In this document: in pieces, positions 1 through 9,803 of the stretch
Layout: every line of letters begins with the position of its first letter
Numbering within the stretch: the stretch's first letter is position 1
Assembly (NCBI RefSeq): GCF_000227685.2
Contig: NZ_CP007029.1
Coordinates: 2,454,501-2,518,500 of the forward strand
Reading direction: 5' to 3'
Length of the DNA: 64,000 nucleotides
DNA from: Thioalkalivibrio paradoxus ARh 1
GTDB lineage: Bacteria > Pseudomonadota > Gammaproteobacteria > Ectothiorhodospirales > Ectothiorhodospiraceae
Notes under the pieces: generated by a model
The model's database searches: none
What the model saw: only the letters and a program-made list of their open reading frames with translations
What the model was told of the DNA's origin: nothing
Translations under genes and position numbers: made by a program

Positions 1-1
1 G

Positions 2-751
2 TTCCGGCTTCATTGGTATGGGCTGATGTATCTGATCGGCTTCCTGGCCTTCTGGTGGCTGGGCACGCGCCGCGCGCGGCGCGCCGATTCACCGCTGACG
101 CCCCACCAGGTCGGCGACCTGCTGTTTTGGGGCGTGTTGGGCGTGATCGTCGGCGGGCGCCTGGGCCATGTGTTCCTCTACAACTTCGATAGCTTCCTGC
201 AGGACCCGCTGATGCCGTTGCGGCTGTGGGAGGGCGGCATGGCCTTTCACGGCGGCCTGATCGGGGTGCTGCTGGCGATCGCGTGGTATGCCCACCGTCT
301 CGGCGTGTCGTTCCTTCGGCTTGGCGACTTCGTCGCGCCGCTGATTCCGATCGGCCTCGGCGCCGGACGTATCGGCAACTGGATCAACGGCGAGCTCTGG
401 GGCAAGCCCACCGACCTGCCCTGGGCGATGGTCTTCCCCGCGGCGGACTACCTGCCACGGCATCCGTCGCAACTCTACCAGGCCTTTCTGGAAGGCCTGG
501 TCCTGTTCACCGTGCTCTGGCTGGTGTCGCGCAAGCCGCGGCCAACCGGCCTGATCTCCGGGTTGTTCCTGGCGCTTTACGGCAGCTTCCGGTTCCTGGT
601 CGAATTCGTCCGGGTGCCGGACGCCCATATCGGGTATCTCGCGTTCGGCTGGCTGACCATGGGACAGGCGTTGTCGGCGCCGCTGATCCTGGCCGGGCTG
701 GCGCTGATCTTCTGGTCCCGCCGAACCCCCGGACGCAAGGCCGCCGCATGA
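2..751 (+). CDS. lgt: Prolipoprotein diacylglyceryl transferase, 5' end cut by window
   Basis: Lgt is an inner-membrane enzyme that moves the diacylglyceryl group of phosphatidylglycerol onto the lipobox cysteine of prolipoproteins. The frame is open from base 2, and residues before the first ATG ([13 protein letters not shown]) are typical Lgt sequence, so the real start lies outside the window. Visible signatures are the HGGLIG motif, the [13 protein letters not shown] block with its conserved arginine, and RHPSQLYQ. Hydrophobic segments cover most of the protein. The stop overlaps the thyA start (ATGA), so the two are translationally coupled, a common order in Gammaproteobacteria. Confidence 0.96.
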   Translation, partial: FRLHWYGLMYLIGFLAFWWLGTRRARRADSPLTPHQVGDLLFWGVLGVIVGGRLGHVFLYNFDSFLQDPLMPLRLWEGGMAFHGGLIGVLLAIAWYAHRLGVSFLRLGDFVAPLIPIGLGAGRIGNWINGELWGKPTDLPWAMVFPAADYLPRHPSQLYQAFLEGLVLFTVLWLVSRKPRPTGLISGLFLALYGSFRFLVEFVRVPDAHIGYLAFGWLTMGQALSAPLILAGLALIFWSRRTPGRKAAA

Positions 752-1578
752 AACCGTACCTGGATCTGGTCCGCCATATCATGGACCACGGCGTCGATCG
801 CCCCGACCGCACCGGCACCGGCACCCGCTCGGTGTTCGGCCACCAGCTGCGCTTCGACCTGTCCGAAGGATTTCCGCTGGTGACCACCAAGCGCACGCAC
901 TTGCGATCGGTGATCCACGAACTGCTGTGGTTCGTTCGCGGCGACACACGCCTGGACTATCTGCACCGGCATGGCGTCCACATCTGGGATGAATGGGCGA
1001 CCGAAGACGGCAGCCTGGGACCGATCTACGGGGCCCAGTGGCGCCGCTGGCCGACCCGCGACGGCGTCGTCGACCAGCTTGCGGAACTGGTCGAGCAACT
1101 GCGCCTGCGGCCTCATTCCCGGCGGCTGCTGATATCCGCCTGGAACATTGCCGACCTGCCCGATGAGGCCCACTCGCCACAGCAGAACGTGCGGGCCGGC
1201 CGGATGGCGCTGGCGCCCTGCCACACGCTGTTCCAGTTCTACGTGGCCGAGGGGCGGCTTTCCTGCCAGCTGTACCAGCGTAGCGCGGACGTGTTCCTGG
1301 GCCTTCCGTTCAACATCGCCTCCTACGCCTTGCTGACCCTGATGCTGGCGCAGGTGACCGATCTTGCGCCGGGCGATTTCGTGCATACGCTGGGCGACGC
1401 GCATCTGTACCTGAACCACTTCGAGCAGGTGCACGAGCTGCTCGAACGGGAACCGCTACCGCCACCGACGATGCACCTGAACCCCGAGGTGCGCGACCTG
1501 TTCGCCTTCCGGTTCGAGGACTTCCGCCTGGAGAACTACCAGAGCCATCCGCCGATTCGGGCGCCGATCGCGGTATGA
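748..1578 (+). CDS. thyA: Thymidylate synthase
   Basis: ThyA methylates dUMP to dTMP using methylene-tetrahydrofolate and releases dihydrofolate, which the next gene product recycles. The protein is 276 aa, close to the usual 264 aa. The N-terminal [12 protein letters not shown] loop, the catalytic cysteine in [14 protein letters not shown], and the substrate-binding [17 protein letters not shown] block are all intact. The ATG at 748 overlaps the lgt stop, and the thyA stop overlaps the folA ATG, giving a tight three-gene operon. Confidence 0.97.
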   Translation: MKPYLDLVRHIMDHGVDRPDRTGTGTRSVFGHQLRFDLSEGFPLVTTKRTHLRSVIHELLWFVRGDTRLDYLHRHGVHIWDEWATEDGSLGPIYGAQWRRWPTRDGVVDQLAELVEQLRLRPHSRRLLISAWNIADLPDEAHSPQQNVRAGRMALAPCHTLFQFYVAEGRLSCQLYQRSADVFLGLPFNIASYALLTLMLAQVTDLAPGDFVHTLGDAHLYLNHFEQVHELLEREPLPPPTMHLNPEVRDLFAFRFEDFRLENYQSHPPIRAPIAV

Positions 1579-2081
1579 CGCGCTTCGGGGAGATCGACCC
1601 GAGGGTCGAAATCGTCGTCGCGATGGACCCGGACCGGGTGATCGGGCGCAACAACGCCCTGCCCTGGCACCTGCCCGACGACCTGCGTCACTTCCGGCGC
1701 CTGACCACCGGGCACACGGTGCTGATGGGGCGGCGCACCCACGAATCGATCGGCCGGCCGCTGCCCGAGCGGCGCAACCTGGTGCTGACCCGCCAGCCCG
1801 GATGGACCGCGCCGGGGGTGGAGGCCTTTGCCGACTTCGAAGAGGCGCTGCAAGCGGCGGGCTCCGGCCGCGTGTTCGTGATCGGCGGCGCCGAACTCTT
1901 CGAAGCGGCACTGCCGCGTGCGGCGGTGCTGCACCTGACCCGGGTCCACCAGCGCTACCCGGGGGACGTCCGTTTCCCCGAATTCGGCAACGACTGGGTG
2001 CTGGTCTGGGCGGAGGAACATGCTCCGGACGAACGCCACGCCAGCGGCTTTACGTTCCAGCGACTGGAACGCCGGGGCTGA
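1575..2081 (+). CDS. folA: Dihydrofolate reductase
   Basis: FolA reduces dihydrofolate to tetrahydrofolate with NADPH and so regenerates the cofactor oxidised by ThyA. The 168-aa protein has the [19 protein letters not shown] active-site segment (the D of LPDD is the catalytic acid), the [17 protein letters not shown] cofactor-binding stretch and the late VIGGAELF motif. It starts at an ATG overlapping the thyA stop. No U-rich terminator is evident after it. Confidence 0.96.
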   Translation: MTRFGEIDPRVEIVVAMDPDRVIGRNNALPWHLPDDLRHFRRLTTGHTVLMGRRTHESIGRPLPERRNLVLTRQPGWTAPGVEAFADFEEALQAAGSGRVFVIGGAELFEAALPRAAVLHLTRVHQRYPGDVRFPEFGNDWVLVWAEEHAPDERHASGFTFQRLERRG

Positions 2082-2228
2082 CCGGCGAGTCTCATTACTG
2101 TCGCAGCCGGGGAGACGCGGTGCGCCCGGAACCTCGGCGGCTGCGTGACCTTCGGGCGCGTGTTGTTCTACCCTGCCGATGCGGCGAAACGGGCAGCCTG
2201 CCCCGCGGCTCGCCGCAAGGAGACGGAG

Positions 2229-2678
2229 ATGCCTTACCTGGCCTGGTCCGACGAGCTCGACACCCATATTCCGGAACTCGACGCCCAGCATCGCGTGATG
2301 ATCGAACACGTGAACCGGCTGGCGGCGGCGGCATCGTCCGGCTCGTCGCGGCAGATTCGGGAAGCGATGGCCGCACTCGCCGACTGCGTGCGCCAGCATT
2401 TCGCGTTCGAGGAGCGGGTGCTGGAGATGATCGACTTCGCGGGGCTGGAGGAGCATCGCCAGACCCATCGCAACATCCTGGCCGAACTCGACGACTATCG
2501 CGCCCGCCTCGAGACCGCGTCGCCCGCGGAAGCCGAGGAGCTGGTGGACACCCTGGGCCCGTGGGTCGTCGAACATATCCGCCATGATGACGTGGACTTC
2601 GGGCCGACCGTGCGCGAATGGCTCCGCGACGCGGCTCCGCCCAACGACCCGTTCCGGCAGCTGGTCGGCGACAGCTGA
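2229..2678 (+). CDS. Bacteriohemerythrin
   Basis: This is a 149-aa single-domain hemerythrin, a non-heme di-iron protein that binds oxygen reversibly. The di-iron ligand pattern is complete: DAQHR near residue 21, HFAFEE near residue 57, HRQTH near residue 76, and HIRHDDVDF near the C-terminus. The ATG at 2229 was chosen because an AAGGAG ribosome-binding site lies just upstream; a longer reading from 2145 adds an unrelated tail. It stands alone between folA and znuB. A role in oxygen storage or sensing is inferred from the family. Confidence 0.93.
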   Translation: MPYLAWSDELDTHIPELDAQHRVMIEHVNRLAAAASSGSSRQIREAMAALADCVRQHFAFEERVLEMIDFAGLEEHRQTHRNILAELDDYRARLETASPAEAEELVDTLGPWVVEHIRHDDVDFGPTVREWLRDAAPPNDPFRQLVGDS

Positions 2679-2781
2679 GACCGCCTGCCCCGCCCGGCCT
2701 TCCCCACAGGAGTACCCGCCTCGCCTGCCAGCGACGCAGGCTGCGGCCTACGCCGCCGGCCGGGCGCCGTGGTACTGTTGC

Positions 2782-3594
2782 CTAACCCGACTTCGGGCGC
2801 CGCCGGCGGATGCCCCTCGGCAGGAAATGCAGCGCCACGAACGCCAGCATCGCCGCCACCACGATGCTCGGGCCGGTGGGCGTGTCATGCGCGAACGAAC
2901 CCCAGATTCCGGCCAGCACGGCCAGCACGCCGAAACCGGCCGCGAACAGTGCCATCTGCTCGGGAGTGCGTGCGAAGCGCCGCGCCGTCGCTGCGGGAAT
3001 GATCATCAGCGACGTGATCAGCAACACCCCGACGACCTGCATCGCGCTGGCGATCACCAACGCGATCAGCAGCATCAGGCCGAGCCGCACCGGCAACACC
3101 GGCACGCCCTCCACCCGCGCGAGTTCCTCGTGCACAGTGATCGCCAGTAGCGGGCGCCACAGCAGCAACAGCAGCAGCAGCGCCAGCAGCCCGCCGATCG
3201 CGATTGCGAGCAGGTCGGCGCGGCTCACCGCCAGGATGTCGCCGAACAGATAGGCCATCAGGTCGACGCGCAGGCCCTCGACGAAGGCGATGGCCACCAG
3301 GCCGAGCGACAGCGCGCTGTGGGCGAGGATCCCCAACAGCGTGTCCGACGCGAGTTCCTGCCGGCGCTGGAGGATCACCAGGAGCACGGCCACTGCGACA
3401 CAGACCAGCGTCACCAGCAGATTCAGGTTCAGCCCCAGCAGAAAACCCAGAGCCACCCCGAGCAGCGCCGAGTGCGAGACGGTGTCGCCGAAGTACGCCA
3501 TCCGCCGCCAGACGACGAAAGCCCCCAACGGGCCCGCGACGACGGCGACCATTACGCCGGCGAGGATCGCCCGGGTCAGGAAGTCATCGAGCAC
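2782..3594 (-). CDS. znuB: Zinc ABC transporter permease
   Basis: ZnuB is the membrane permease of the high-affinity zinc importer, working with ZnuC (ATPase) and ZnuA (periplasmic binding protein). The 270-aa protein is built of hydrophobic segments and has the family N-terminus (GPLGAFVVWRRMAYFGDTVSHSALLGVALG). The start is taken as GTG at 3594, which overlaps the end of znuC by 11 bases; the longer ORF runs back through znuC in another frame. The C-terminus is basic (RGIRRRRPKSG). Confidence 0.93.
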   Translation of the reverse strand: MLDDFLTRAILAGVMVAVVAGPLGAFVVWRRMAYFGDTVSHSALLGVALGFLLGLNLNLLVTLVCVAVAVLLVILQRRQELASDTLLGILAHSALSLGLVAIAFVEGLRVDLMAYLFGDILAVSRADLLAIAIGGLLALLLLLLLWRPLLAITVHEELARVEGVPVLPVRLGLMLLIALVIASAMQVVGVLLITSLMIIPAATARRFARTPEQMALFAAGFGVLAVLAGIWGSFAHDTPTGPSIVVAAMLAFVALHFLPRGIRRRRPKSG

Positions 3595-4399
3595 GATCGG
3601 GCCCCTCTTCGGATCGGCCCACCGGGTGCACCTCCCCGGCCAGATCGTGCACGTGGTTGTGATGGTGGGTATAGATACCAATGCCGCGCACGCTTGCATC
3701 GGGGAACAGGCGCTGGTACTCGGGATGCCGGCTGACTTCCTCCGGCCTTCCGGTGCAGCAGACATGCTGATTGACACAGACGACCACGTCGGCCGCGCCC
3801 ATCACCAGGTGCAACTCGTGCGAGACCATCAACACGCCGCATCCGGTCGCCTTGCGCAGCCGGTCGATCAGGTCGAACACCTCGCCCTGGCCGACCACAT
3901 CCACCCCCTGCGCCGGCTCGTCGAGCACGAGCAGATCCGGGTTCGAGAGGAGCGCCCGGGCCAGCAGCACGCGCTGCATCTCGCCCCCGGAAAGCGTTTG
4001 CACCGGTGCGTCGAGCAAGGGCTGCACCCCGACCTGTCGCAGCACCTCGCGCAGACGATCCAGCGGCGCGCGATGACGCAGCGTCAGGAAACGGCGCACC
4101 GACAGCGGCAGGATCGCATCCACCTGCACCCGCTGCGGCATGTAGCCGATCCGGATCCCGCGGCGGCGCACCACCCGGCCGCCGCTCGCGGGCCAGAGGC
4201 CGAGCAGCACCCGCAGCAGGCTGGTCTTGCCCGCGCCGTTGGGCCCGATCACCACCACCACCTCGCCGCTGCGGACGGTCAGCGAGACGTCTTCCAGAAT
4301 CGACCGGCCCGTACGTTCCAGGCACAGCCCGACTCCTTCGAGCAGTGCCGTGCCCTCGGGAATCGATCGCGTCCGCGCGTACTGGCTAGCCTGACTCAT
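3584..4399 (-). CDS. znuC: Zinc ABC transporter ATP-binding protein
   Basis: ZnuC is the cytoplasmic ATPase powering zinc import through ZnuB. In 271 aa it shows Walker A (GPNGAGKTS), the Q-loop region (GYMPQ), the ABC signature (LSGGEMQRVLLARAL), Walker B (LLVLDEPAQG) and the switch histidine (VSHELH). The C-terminal HHHNHVHD stretch resembles histidine tails of other ZnuC proteins. The ATG at 4399 has no clear ribosome-binding site and abuts a Zur-like box, so the mRNA may be nearly leaderless or the start may differ. Confidence 0.94.
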   Translation of the reverse strand: MSQASQYARTRSIPEGTALLEGVGLCLERTGRSILEDVSLTVRSGEVVVVIGPNGAGKTSLLRVLLGLWPASGGRVVRRRGIRIGYMPQRVQVDAILPLSVRRFLTLRHRAPLDRLREVLRQVGVQPLLDAPVQTLSGGEMQRVLLARALLSNPDLLVLDEPAQGVDVVGQGEVFDLIDRLRKATGCGVLMVSHELHLVMGAADVVVCVNQHVCCTGRPEEVSRHPEYQRLFPDASVRGIGIYTHHHNHVHDLAGEVHPVGRSEEGPDRAR

Positions 4400-4420
4400 A
4401 TCGATATAGTATAACGTTTT
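4398..4420. promoter_or_regulatory. Candidate Zur operator between znuC and znuA
   Basis: An AT-rich imperfect inverted repeat (ATATCGATATA-G-TATAACGTTTT) sits in the 81-base divergent znuC/znuA gap. Against the known Gammaproteobacterial Zur consensus, the right half matches about 9 of 11 positions and the left half about 6 of 11. The match was judged by eye. The site touches the proposed znuC start codon, consistent with zinc-dependent repression of both directions. Confidence 0.55.
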
Positions 4421-4480
4421 CCAGATGCCGTCGCGGGTCGGCGCGCATCCCCACAACCCCTTCGATGGAGGCCCCACTGC

Positions 4481-5668
4481 ATGCAATTCGGCAAATTCCC
4501 GGCAATCGGAGCGCTCCTGTTTGCCACTGCGTTCGGGACGTCGACGGTCCAGGCCGAAACGCGGACCGTCGTCGCATCCATTCTACCGGTGCACAGCCTC
4601 GTCGCGGCGCTTGTCGACGGCGTGCACGATACCGAGGTCCTGATGCCCGCCAGCGCCTCGCCGCACGGCTATGCGATGCGGCCATCCGAGGCACGGAGGC
4701 TGCAGGATGCCGACATGGTGGTCTGGGTCGGCCCCGACCTCGAAACGTTCCTCCAACGCGCGCTCGCTGGATCGCGCGAAGGGCGCAAGGTCGTCACCTT
4801 GATGGAGGATCTCGATCTCGAGCTGCTGCCCACCCGCGAAGGCGGGGTCTGGGAGGCGCACTCGCACGACCACGGGCATCACGACCACGGGCATCACGAC
4901 CACGGGCATCACGACCATGGGCATCACGACCATGGGCATCACGACCATGGGCATCACGACCATGGGCACCACGACCATGGGCCTCACGACCATGGGCACC
5001 ACGACCACGGGCACCACGACCACGGGCACCACGACCACGGGCATCACGACCACGAGCATCACGACCATGGGCATCACGACCATGGGCATCACGACCATGG
5101 GCATCACGACCATGGGCACAATGACCACGGGCATCACCACGGGGAAATGGATGCCCATATCTGGCTGTCGCCGGAAAATGCGCGACGGATTGCGATCGGC
5201 ATGACCGATGTGCTGGCGGGCTGGGATCCGGCCAATGCACAGGCCTTCGCAGACAACCGCGACCGCCTGCTGGACCGAATCGACGCGCTGGATACCGACC
5301 TGCGCGCGCAACTGGAACCCGTGCGTGACCGGGCGTTCATCGTGTTTCACGATGCCTACCAGTACTTCGAACACCACTACGGGCTCAATGCCGCCGGCTC
5401 GATCACGCTGGATCCGGCACAGGCGCCCGGCGCCCGGCGGATCCAGTCTCTGCAGAACCGGCTGGCCGAGGATGACGTCGTCTGCCTGTTCACCGAGCCG
5501 CAGTTCCGCCCGGCGCTGGCGCAGATGCTGGTCGAGGGCCGGCCGACGCGCCTCGGCGACCTCGATCCGCTGGGGAGCGAACTCGAGCCGGGTCCGGACG
5601 CCTGGTTCGAACTGATGCGCGGACTCGCGGACGACCTGAGCGGCTGCCTCGAGGCGCCTGCCTCCTGA
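4481..5668 (+). CDS. znuA: Zinc ABC transporter substrate-binding protein with giant His loop
   Basis: ZnuA captures zinc in the periplasm and delivers it to ZnuB. A signal peptide (residues 1-25, ending TVQA) is followed by the binding fold with expected metal ligands: His62 in ASPHGY, the His of MDAHIWLSP, and the His of FHDAYQYFEHH. Between the first two lies the family's flexible His-rich loop, here expanded to 18 copies of a five-residue HDHGH unit (residues 129-218). This makes the protein 395 aa rather than roughly 310. It is divergent from znuCB across a Zur-like site. A GGAG sequence lies 10 bases before the ATG. Confidence 0.95.
   Translation: MQFGKFPAIGALLFATAFGTSTVQAETRTVVASILPVHSLVAALVDGVHDTEVLMPASASPHGYAMRPSEARRLQDADMVVWVGPDLETFLQRALAGSREGRKVVTLMEDLDLELLPTREGGVWEAHSHDHGHHDHGHHDHGHHDHGHHDHGHHDHGHHDHGHHDHGPHDHGHHDHGHHDHGHHDHGHHDHEHHDHGHHDHGHHDHGHHDHGHNDHGHHHGEMDAHIWLSPENARRIAIGMTDVLAGWDPANAQAFADNRDRLLDRIDALDTDLRAQLEPVRDRAFIVFHDAYQYFEHHYGLNAAGSITLDPAQAPGARRIQSLQNRLAEDDVVCLFTEPQFRPALAQMLVEGRPTRLGDLDPLGSELEPGPDAWFELMRGLADDLSGCLEAPAS
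4865..5134 (+). repeat. 15-bp tandem repeat (18 units) in znuA
   Basis: There are eighteen in-frame copies of a 15-bp unit (CACGACCACGGGCAT and synonymous variants), each encoding HDHGH. Unit 8 ends in Pro, unit 13 carries Glu for Gly, and unit 18 begins with Asn. Variation is mostly synonymous (CAC/CAT), with runs of identical neighbouring units, which points to recent slippage or unequal crossing-over. Apparent ORFs in other frames here are artefacts. Confidence 0.97.
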
Positions 5669-5675
5669 GCCCATC

Positions 5676-5715
5676 GGCGGCGCGGCCTGTCTCGGCAGAA
5701 CAGGCCCGTGCCGCC
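5676..5715. terminator. Hairpin between convergent znuA and dgkA
   Basis: GGCGGC-C-GGCCTGT pairs with ACAGGCC-G-GCCGCC around a short loop, in the 48 bases separating two convergent genes. There is no T-run on either side, so it is a terminator-like stem rather than a canonical intrinsic terminator. Confidence 0.45.
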
Positions 5716-5716
5716 G

Positions 5717-6076
5717 TTACAGCAGCACCAGCAACCAGACCACCGCGGCGTTGACGAAACTGAGCAGCACCGCGGCGGAACCCATGTCCTTGGCCCTGGC
5801 CGAAAGCGTGTGCAGCTCGCCACCGAAACGGTCGATCGCCGCCTCGATTCCCGAGTTCAGCAGTTCCACGATCAGGATCAGCATCAGGCTGCCCACCAGC
5901 AGCGCGCGCTCGACGCCGACGTCGGTCAGCAGAAAAGCCGCCGGGATCAGGACCAGGCACAGCAGCAGCTCCTGCCGGAACGCCTCCTCGTGGCGGAACG
6001 TCGAGCGAAGACCGCTCCAGGAGTAGCCGAAGGCCCGGACGATCCGGGCCAAGCCTCGATGATTGCTGTACGCCAT
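5717..6076 (-). CDS. dgkA: Diacylglycerol kinase
   Basis: DgkA is a small integral membrane kinase that phosphorylates diacylglycerol to phosphatidic acid for lipid recycling. It is 119 aa, as expected (about 120). The amphipathic N-terminus with RHEEAFRQE is followed by three hydrophobic helices, and the conserved catalytic/ATP motif VELLNSGIEAAIDR is intact. It is convergent with znuA and separated from gcvPB by about 120 bases. Confidence 0.94.
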   Translation of the reverse strand: MAYSNHRGLARIVRAFGYSWSGLRSTFRHEEAFRQELLLCLVLIPAAFLLTDVGVERALLVGSLMLILIVELLNSGIEAAIDRFGGELHTLSARAKDMGSAAVLLSFVNAAVVWLLVLL

Positions 6077-6196
6077 GCACCTGATCCCGTCTGCTGCTTC
6101 GCCGCGAGGTAGAGAGACTTTGCGGTCAAAACCGGCAGCATAGCGCGCCTGCCACCCCGCCAGGTTACGGCTCGGTGACAGCGTCCCGGCGTGTCG

Positions 6197-7714
6197 TCAG
6201 CCGCGGGTACCCGAACGCAGGCCGGCGGGCTGCTGGGCCGGCTCTTCCTCGCTGCGATAGACCACGTCGAGGCGCTTTGCGGCCGCGACCTCGTTGAAAC
6301 GCCGGTTCGGCAGCCGGTGCGGCGCACCCTTGATGGTGTCGATATCCCGCTTGGCTTCGTCGAGGATCGCGGTCATCGCCGCGACGAAGCCGTCCAGCGT
6401 CTCCCGGGATTCGGTCTCGGTGGGTTCGATCAGCAGGCACTCGGGGACCAGCAGCGGGAAGTACGTGGTCGGCGCGTGGTAGTCGTGATCGAGCAGCCGC
6501 TTGGCCACATCCATCGCGGTCAGGCCGGTCTCCTTCGCCTGCCGCTTCAGCGTGACGATGAACTCGTGGGTCGCGCGGCGCTCGGGAAACGCGAGGTCGA
6601 ATCCCGCGCGCTGCAGTTGTGCCATCAGGTAGTTCGCGTTCAGCGTCGAGTACTCCGCGACGCGGATCATGCCTTCGCGACCGAGCATGCGCATGTACAC
6701 ATACGCCCTGAGCAGCACCCCCGCGTTCCCGGCGAATGCCGACAGCCGCCCGATGCTCTGCGGAAATGCGTCTTCCTGACCCTGCCGATAGACACCCGCG
6801 TCGTCGCGAACCACCACCGGCACCGGCAAAAACGGCAGCAGCCGGGTGCTCACACCCACCGCACCGGCACCCGGCCCACCCCCGCCGTGCGGCGTCGAGA
6901 AGGTCTTGTGCAGGTTCATGTGGATCACGTCGAACCCCATGTCACCGGGACGCACCTTGCCCAGTATCGCGTTCAGGTTGGCGCCGTCGTAGTACAGCAG
7001 TCCTCCGGCGTCGTGCACGATTGCCGCGATCTCGCGGATATGCCGCTCGAACACGCCGAGCGTCGACGGGTTGGTCAGCATGATCCCCGCGGTCTGCGGC
7101 CCGACCGCCGCACGCAATGCGTCGAGATCGACGTCGCCGCTGGCACCGGTCGGGATCTCCCGCACCCGATAGCCGCACATGATCGCGGTCGCCGGGTTGG
7201 TGCCGTGGGCGGCGTCGGGCACGATGATCTCGCTGCGGGCGTCGTCGCCACGCGCGCGATGGTAGGCCCGAATCATCGCCACGCCGGCGAATTCGCCCTG
7301 CGCACCGGCCATCGGCGTCAGCGACACCCCGCTCATGCCGGTCACCTCGCGCAGCATCTCCTGCAGCTCGAACATCGTCTGCAGAAAGCCCTGGCTGTGC
7401 TCCGGCGGCGCCAGCGGGTGCCGGTGCAGCAACTCGGGCAGCATCGCGAGGCTGTTGCAGGCACGCGGGTTGTATTTCATCGTGCACGAACCCAGCGGGT
7501 AGAACTGGGTGTCGATCGAGAAGTTCTTCTGCGACAGCCGCGTGTAGTGGCGAACGACATCCATCTCGGACACGGCTGGAAGTCCGAGCGGCGAGCGCCG
7601 GCGCAGCGTATCCGGGATGCCAGCGTCCACCCCGGTGCTGCGCGGTGCCTGGGCCGTGGCGGCCCGCCCCGCGCGCGCGCGATCGAAAATCAGGCTGGAG
7701 TCATGCTGAGTCAT
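6197..7714 (-). CDS. gcvPB: Glycine dehydrogenase (decarboxylating) subunit 2
   Basis: This is the PLP-carrying half of the two-subunit P-protein of the glycine cleavage system. It decarboxylates glycine and passes the aminomethyl group to lipoyl-GcvH. The 505-aa protein contains the PLP lysine in [16 protein letters not shown] and the N-terminal [11 protein letters not shown] block. The ATG at 7714 was chosen; 32 extra upstream codons look unrelated. It is the last gene of the gcvT-gcvH-gcvPA-gcvPB operon, 126 bases after gcvPA. Confidence 0.95.
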   Translation of the reverse strand: MTQHDSSLIFDRARAGRAATAQAPRSTGVDAGIPDTLRRRSPLGLPAVSEMDVVRHYTRLSQKNFSIDTQFYPLGSCTMKYNPRACNSLAMLPELLHRHPLAPPEHSQGFLQTMFELQEMLREVTGMSGVSLTPMAGAQGEFAGVAMIRAYHRARGDDARSEIIVPDAAHGTNPATAIMCGYRVREIPTGASGDVDLDALRAAVGPQTAGIMLTNPSTLGVFERHIREIAAIVHDAGGLLYYDGANLNAILGKVRPGDMGFDVIHMNLHKTFSTPHGGGGPGAGAVGVSTRLLPFLPVPVVVRDDAGVYRQGQEDAFPQSIGRLSAFAGNAGVLLRAYVYMRMLGREGMIRVAEYSTLNANYLMAQLQRAGFDLAFPERRATHEFIVTLKRQAKETGLTAMDVAKRLLDHDYHAPTTYFPLLVPECLLIEPTETESRETLDGFVAAMTAILDEAKRDIDTIKGAPHRLPNRRFNEVAAAKRLDVVYRSEEEPAQQPAGLRSGTRG

Positions 7715-7840
7715 GCGACAGGTTCCGGTGTAAGGGTTCCCGGCAGTCGCGGGAAGCCGTGAATCGAAATGACGGGCCGGCGTGCGCTGGGCCCTCGTCC
7801 CCTCGGGCACTCGCTGCGCCGGCGGCCGGTGGCCGCGTCG

Positions 7841-9199
7841 TCACGCCGCGGTCGCACGGGCCAGCGCCGCTGCCAGACGGTCCAGGTCGGCGTCGGTCTT
7901 GGTTTCGGTCGCACAGGCCAGCACACCGCCGCGCAAGTCGGGATAGTCCTGTTCCAGCGCATACCCGCCAAGCACGCCCTCGCCGGCCATCCGCGCCAGA
8001 ATGCCGGTGGCATCCGGGCCGAAATCGAACACCCGTTCGTGGAAGTGGTGCCCCTCGAACCGGGGCCGGATCCCGTATTCCGCAAGGCGATCGGTCAGCG
8101 CCCGGGTGTTCGCCCAGCAGGCCTCGGCGACCCGTGTCAGCCCCGCGTCACCCAGCAGGGCCATGTGGATCGTTGCCGCGGTAACCACCAGACCCTGGTT
8201 GGTGCAGATGTTCGAGGTGGCCTTCGAACGGCGGATGTGCTGCTCCCGCGCCTGCAACGTCAGCACGAAGCCGGGGCGGCCGTCGGCATCCTCGGTGCGC
8301 CCCACGATGCGCCCCGGCATCTGGCGGATGTGTTCGCGGCGTGTGGTCATGAAGCCGAAGTACGGGCCGCCGCTGGACAGCGGCGCTCCGAGCGGCTGAC
8401 CCTCGCCGACCACGATGTCGGCGCCGCGGTCACCCCATTCGCCGGGCGGCTTGACCAGTGCCAGCGCGACCGGATTGACCACCGCGATCACCGGCACGGC
8501 GCGGGCCTCGGCCCAGCGGGTCAGCGCGTCGGCGTCCTCGAGCACGCCGAAGAAATTGGGCTGCGCGATCACCAGCGCGGTGATGTCGTCCTGCTCGAAC
8601 CCCGCCAACCGCTCGGGATCGATGCCACCGTGGCGCTCGTCCCAGGGCAGTTCGGTGAGTTCGATGCCCTGGTTCCCGACGATCGCGCGCACGACCGCGC
8701 GGTAGGCCGGATGCAGCGCACCCGGCACCAGCACCCGGTTGCTCTTCGACCGCCGGTTGATGCGCACCGCCATCAGCACGGCTTCGGCCAGCGCCGACGC
8801 CCCGTCGTACAGCGACGCATTCGACACTTCCATGCCGGTCAGCCGGCTGACCATCGTCTGGTACTCGTAGATCAGCTGCAGCGTGCCCTGCGAGGCCTCC
8901 GCCTGGTACGGGGTATAGGCGCTGTAGAACTCCCCGCGCGTCGCGATCTGCCAGACGGCTGCCGGGATATGGTGCTCGTAGGCGCCGGCGCCGATGAAGC
9001 TCAGCGGCATGCCGTCGCGCCCGGCCCGATCCCGCATCAGTCGCGCGATCTCCATTTCCGTCAGGCCCTCGGGAATTCCGGACAACGGCGGGGTCCGCAA
9101 TTCCGCGGGGATCTCGTCGAACAGGCTGTCGATCGACGTCACGCCGATCTGTTCCAGCATCTGGCGGGTATCGTCTTCGGTGTGCGGGATGAAAGGCAT
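7841..9199 (-). CDS. gcvPA: Glycine dehydrogenase (decarboxylating) subunit 1
   Basis: This is the non-PLP-lysine half of the split P-protein, forming the enzyme with GcvPB. The 452-aa sequence starts [10 protein letters not shown], typical of the family, and keeps [14 protein letters not shown], the [14 protein letters not shown] block and the ICTNQGL segment. The ATG at 9199 is preferred over the in-frame TTG two codons upstream. It lies 133 bases downstream of gcvH in the glycine cleavage operon. Confidence 0.95.
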   Translation of the reverse strand: MPFIPHTEDDTRQMLEQIGVTSIDSLFDEIPAELRTPPLSGIPEGLTEMEIARLMRDRAGRDGMPLSFIGAGAYEHHIPAAVWQIATRGEFYSAYTPYQAEASQGTLQLIYEYQTMVSRLTGMEVSNASLYDGASALAEAVLMAVRINRRSKSNRVLVPGALHPAYRAVVRAIVGNQGIELTELPWDERHGGIDPERLAGFEQDDITALVIAQPNFFGVLEDADALTRWAEARAVPVIAVVNPVALALVKPPGEWGDRGADIVVGEGQPLGAPLSSGGPYFGFMTTRREHIRQMPGRIVGRTEDADGRPGFVLTLQAREQHIRRSKATSNICTNQGLVVTAATIHMALLGDAGLTRVAEACWANTRALTDRLAEYGIRPRFEGHHFHERVFDFGPDATGILARMAGEGVLGGYALEQDYPDLRGGVLACATETKTDADLDRLAAALARATAA

Positions 9200-9332
9200 G
9201 GGCAATTTCTCGGGCAGATTCGGGGGTCGGTTCAGACACGCCCGGGGCAGCCCGCGGATGCAGCACCCGGCGCCCGGGCGCGCGTCGGGCCGCAGCGCTG
9301 GGGATCCGGGGCCGGACCGCGGGACGGCAGGT

Positions 9333-9725
9333 TCATTCCTCGCTGGCTACCAGTTCGGCATAGGCGTCGGCGTCCAGCAGTGCATCGAGGCCGGCAGCAT
9401 CGGTGGGCTGGACCCGAAACAGCCAGCCCTCTTCGAACGGCGATTCGTTGACCCGTTCCGGGCTGTCGGCCAGTTCCTCGTTGACTGCCACCACCTCGCC
9501 GGACACCGGTGCGTAGACATCGGATGCGGCCTTCACCGACTCGACGGTCGCGCAGGGTTCGCCGGCCTGCACCTGCGAGCCCGGTTCCGGCGCTTCCACG
9601 AACACCAGGTCGCCCAGCAGCGTTTGCGCGTGATCGGTGATCCCGACGGTCAGCGAACCGTCCTCCTCCTGGCGCACCCACTCGTGGCTCTTGCTGTATT
9701 TCAGATTCGTTCTGGTTTCGGTCAT
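9333..9725 (-). CDS. gcvH: Glycine cleavage system H protein
   Basis: GcvH is the small lipoylated shuttle that carries the aminomethyl intermediate from the P-protein to the T-protein. It is 130 aa. The lipoyl-attachment lysine is Lys65 in [13 protein letters not shown], and the SHEWVR N-terminal motif and [12 protein letters not shown]-terminal motif are intact. It is the second gene of the riboswitch-controlled gcv operon. Confidence 0.96.
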   Translation of the reverse strand: MTETRTNLKYSKSHEWVRQEEDGSLTVGITDHAQTLLGDLVFVEAPEPGSQVQAGEPCATVESVKAASDVYAPVSGEVVAVNEELADSPERVNESPFEEGWLFRVQPTDAAGLDALLDADAYAELVASEE

Positions 9726-9803
9726 CTCGAATTCCTCGGGTAGCTTGAACAGTTGCGGTCCCGGCCGGGTGCCGTCCGCCGGGGCGCGGAACGGGAGTCG
9801 CTC

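Noticed and set aside
4583-5674. Long open frames on the opposite strand and other frames across znuA
   Set aside because: They arise from the 15-bp tandem repeat, which is stop-free in several frames; protein-level signatures fit only the znuA frame.
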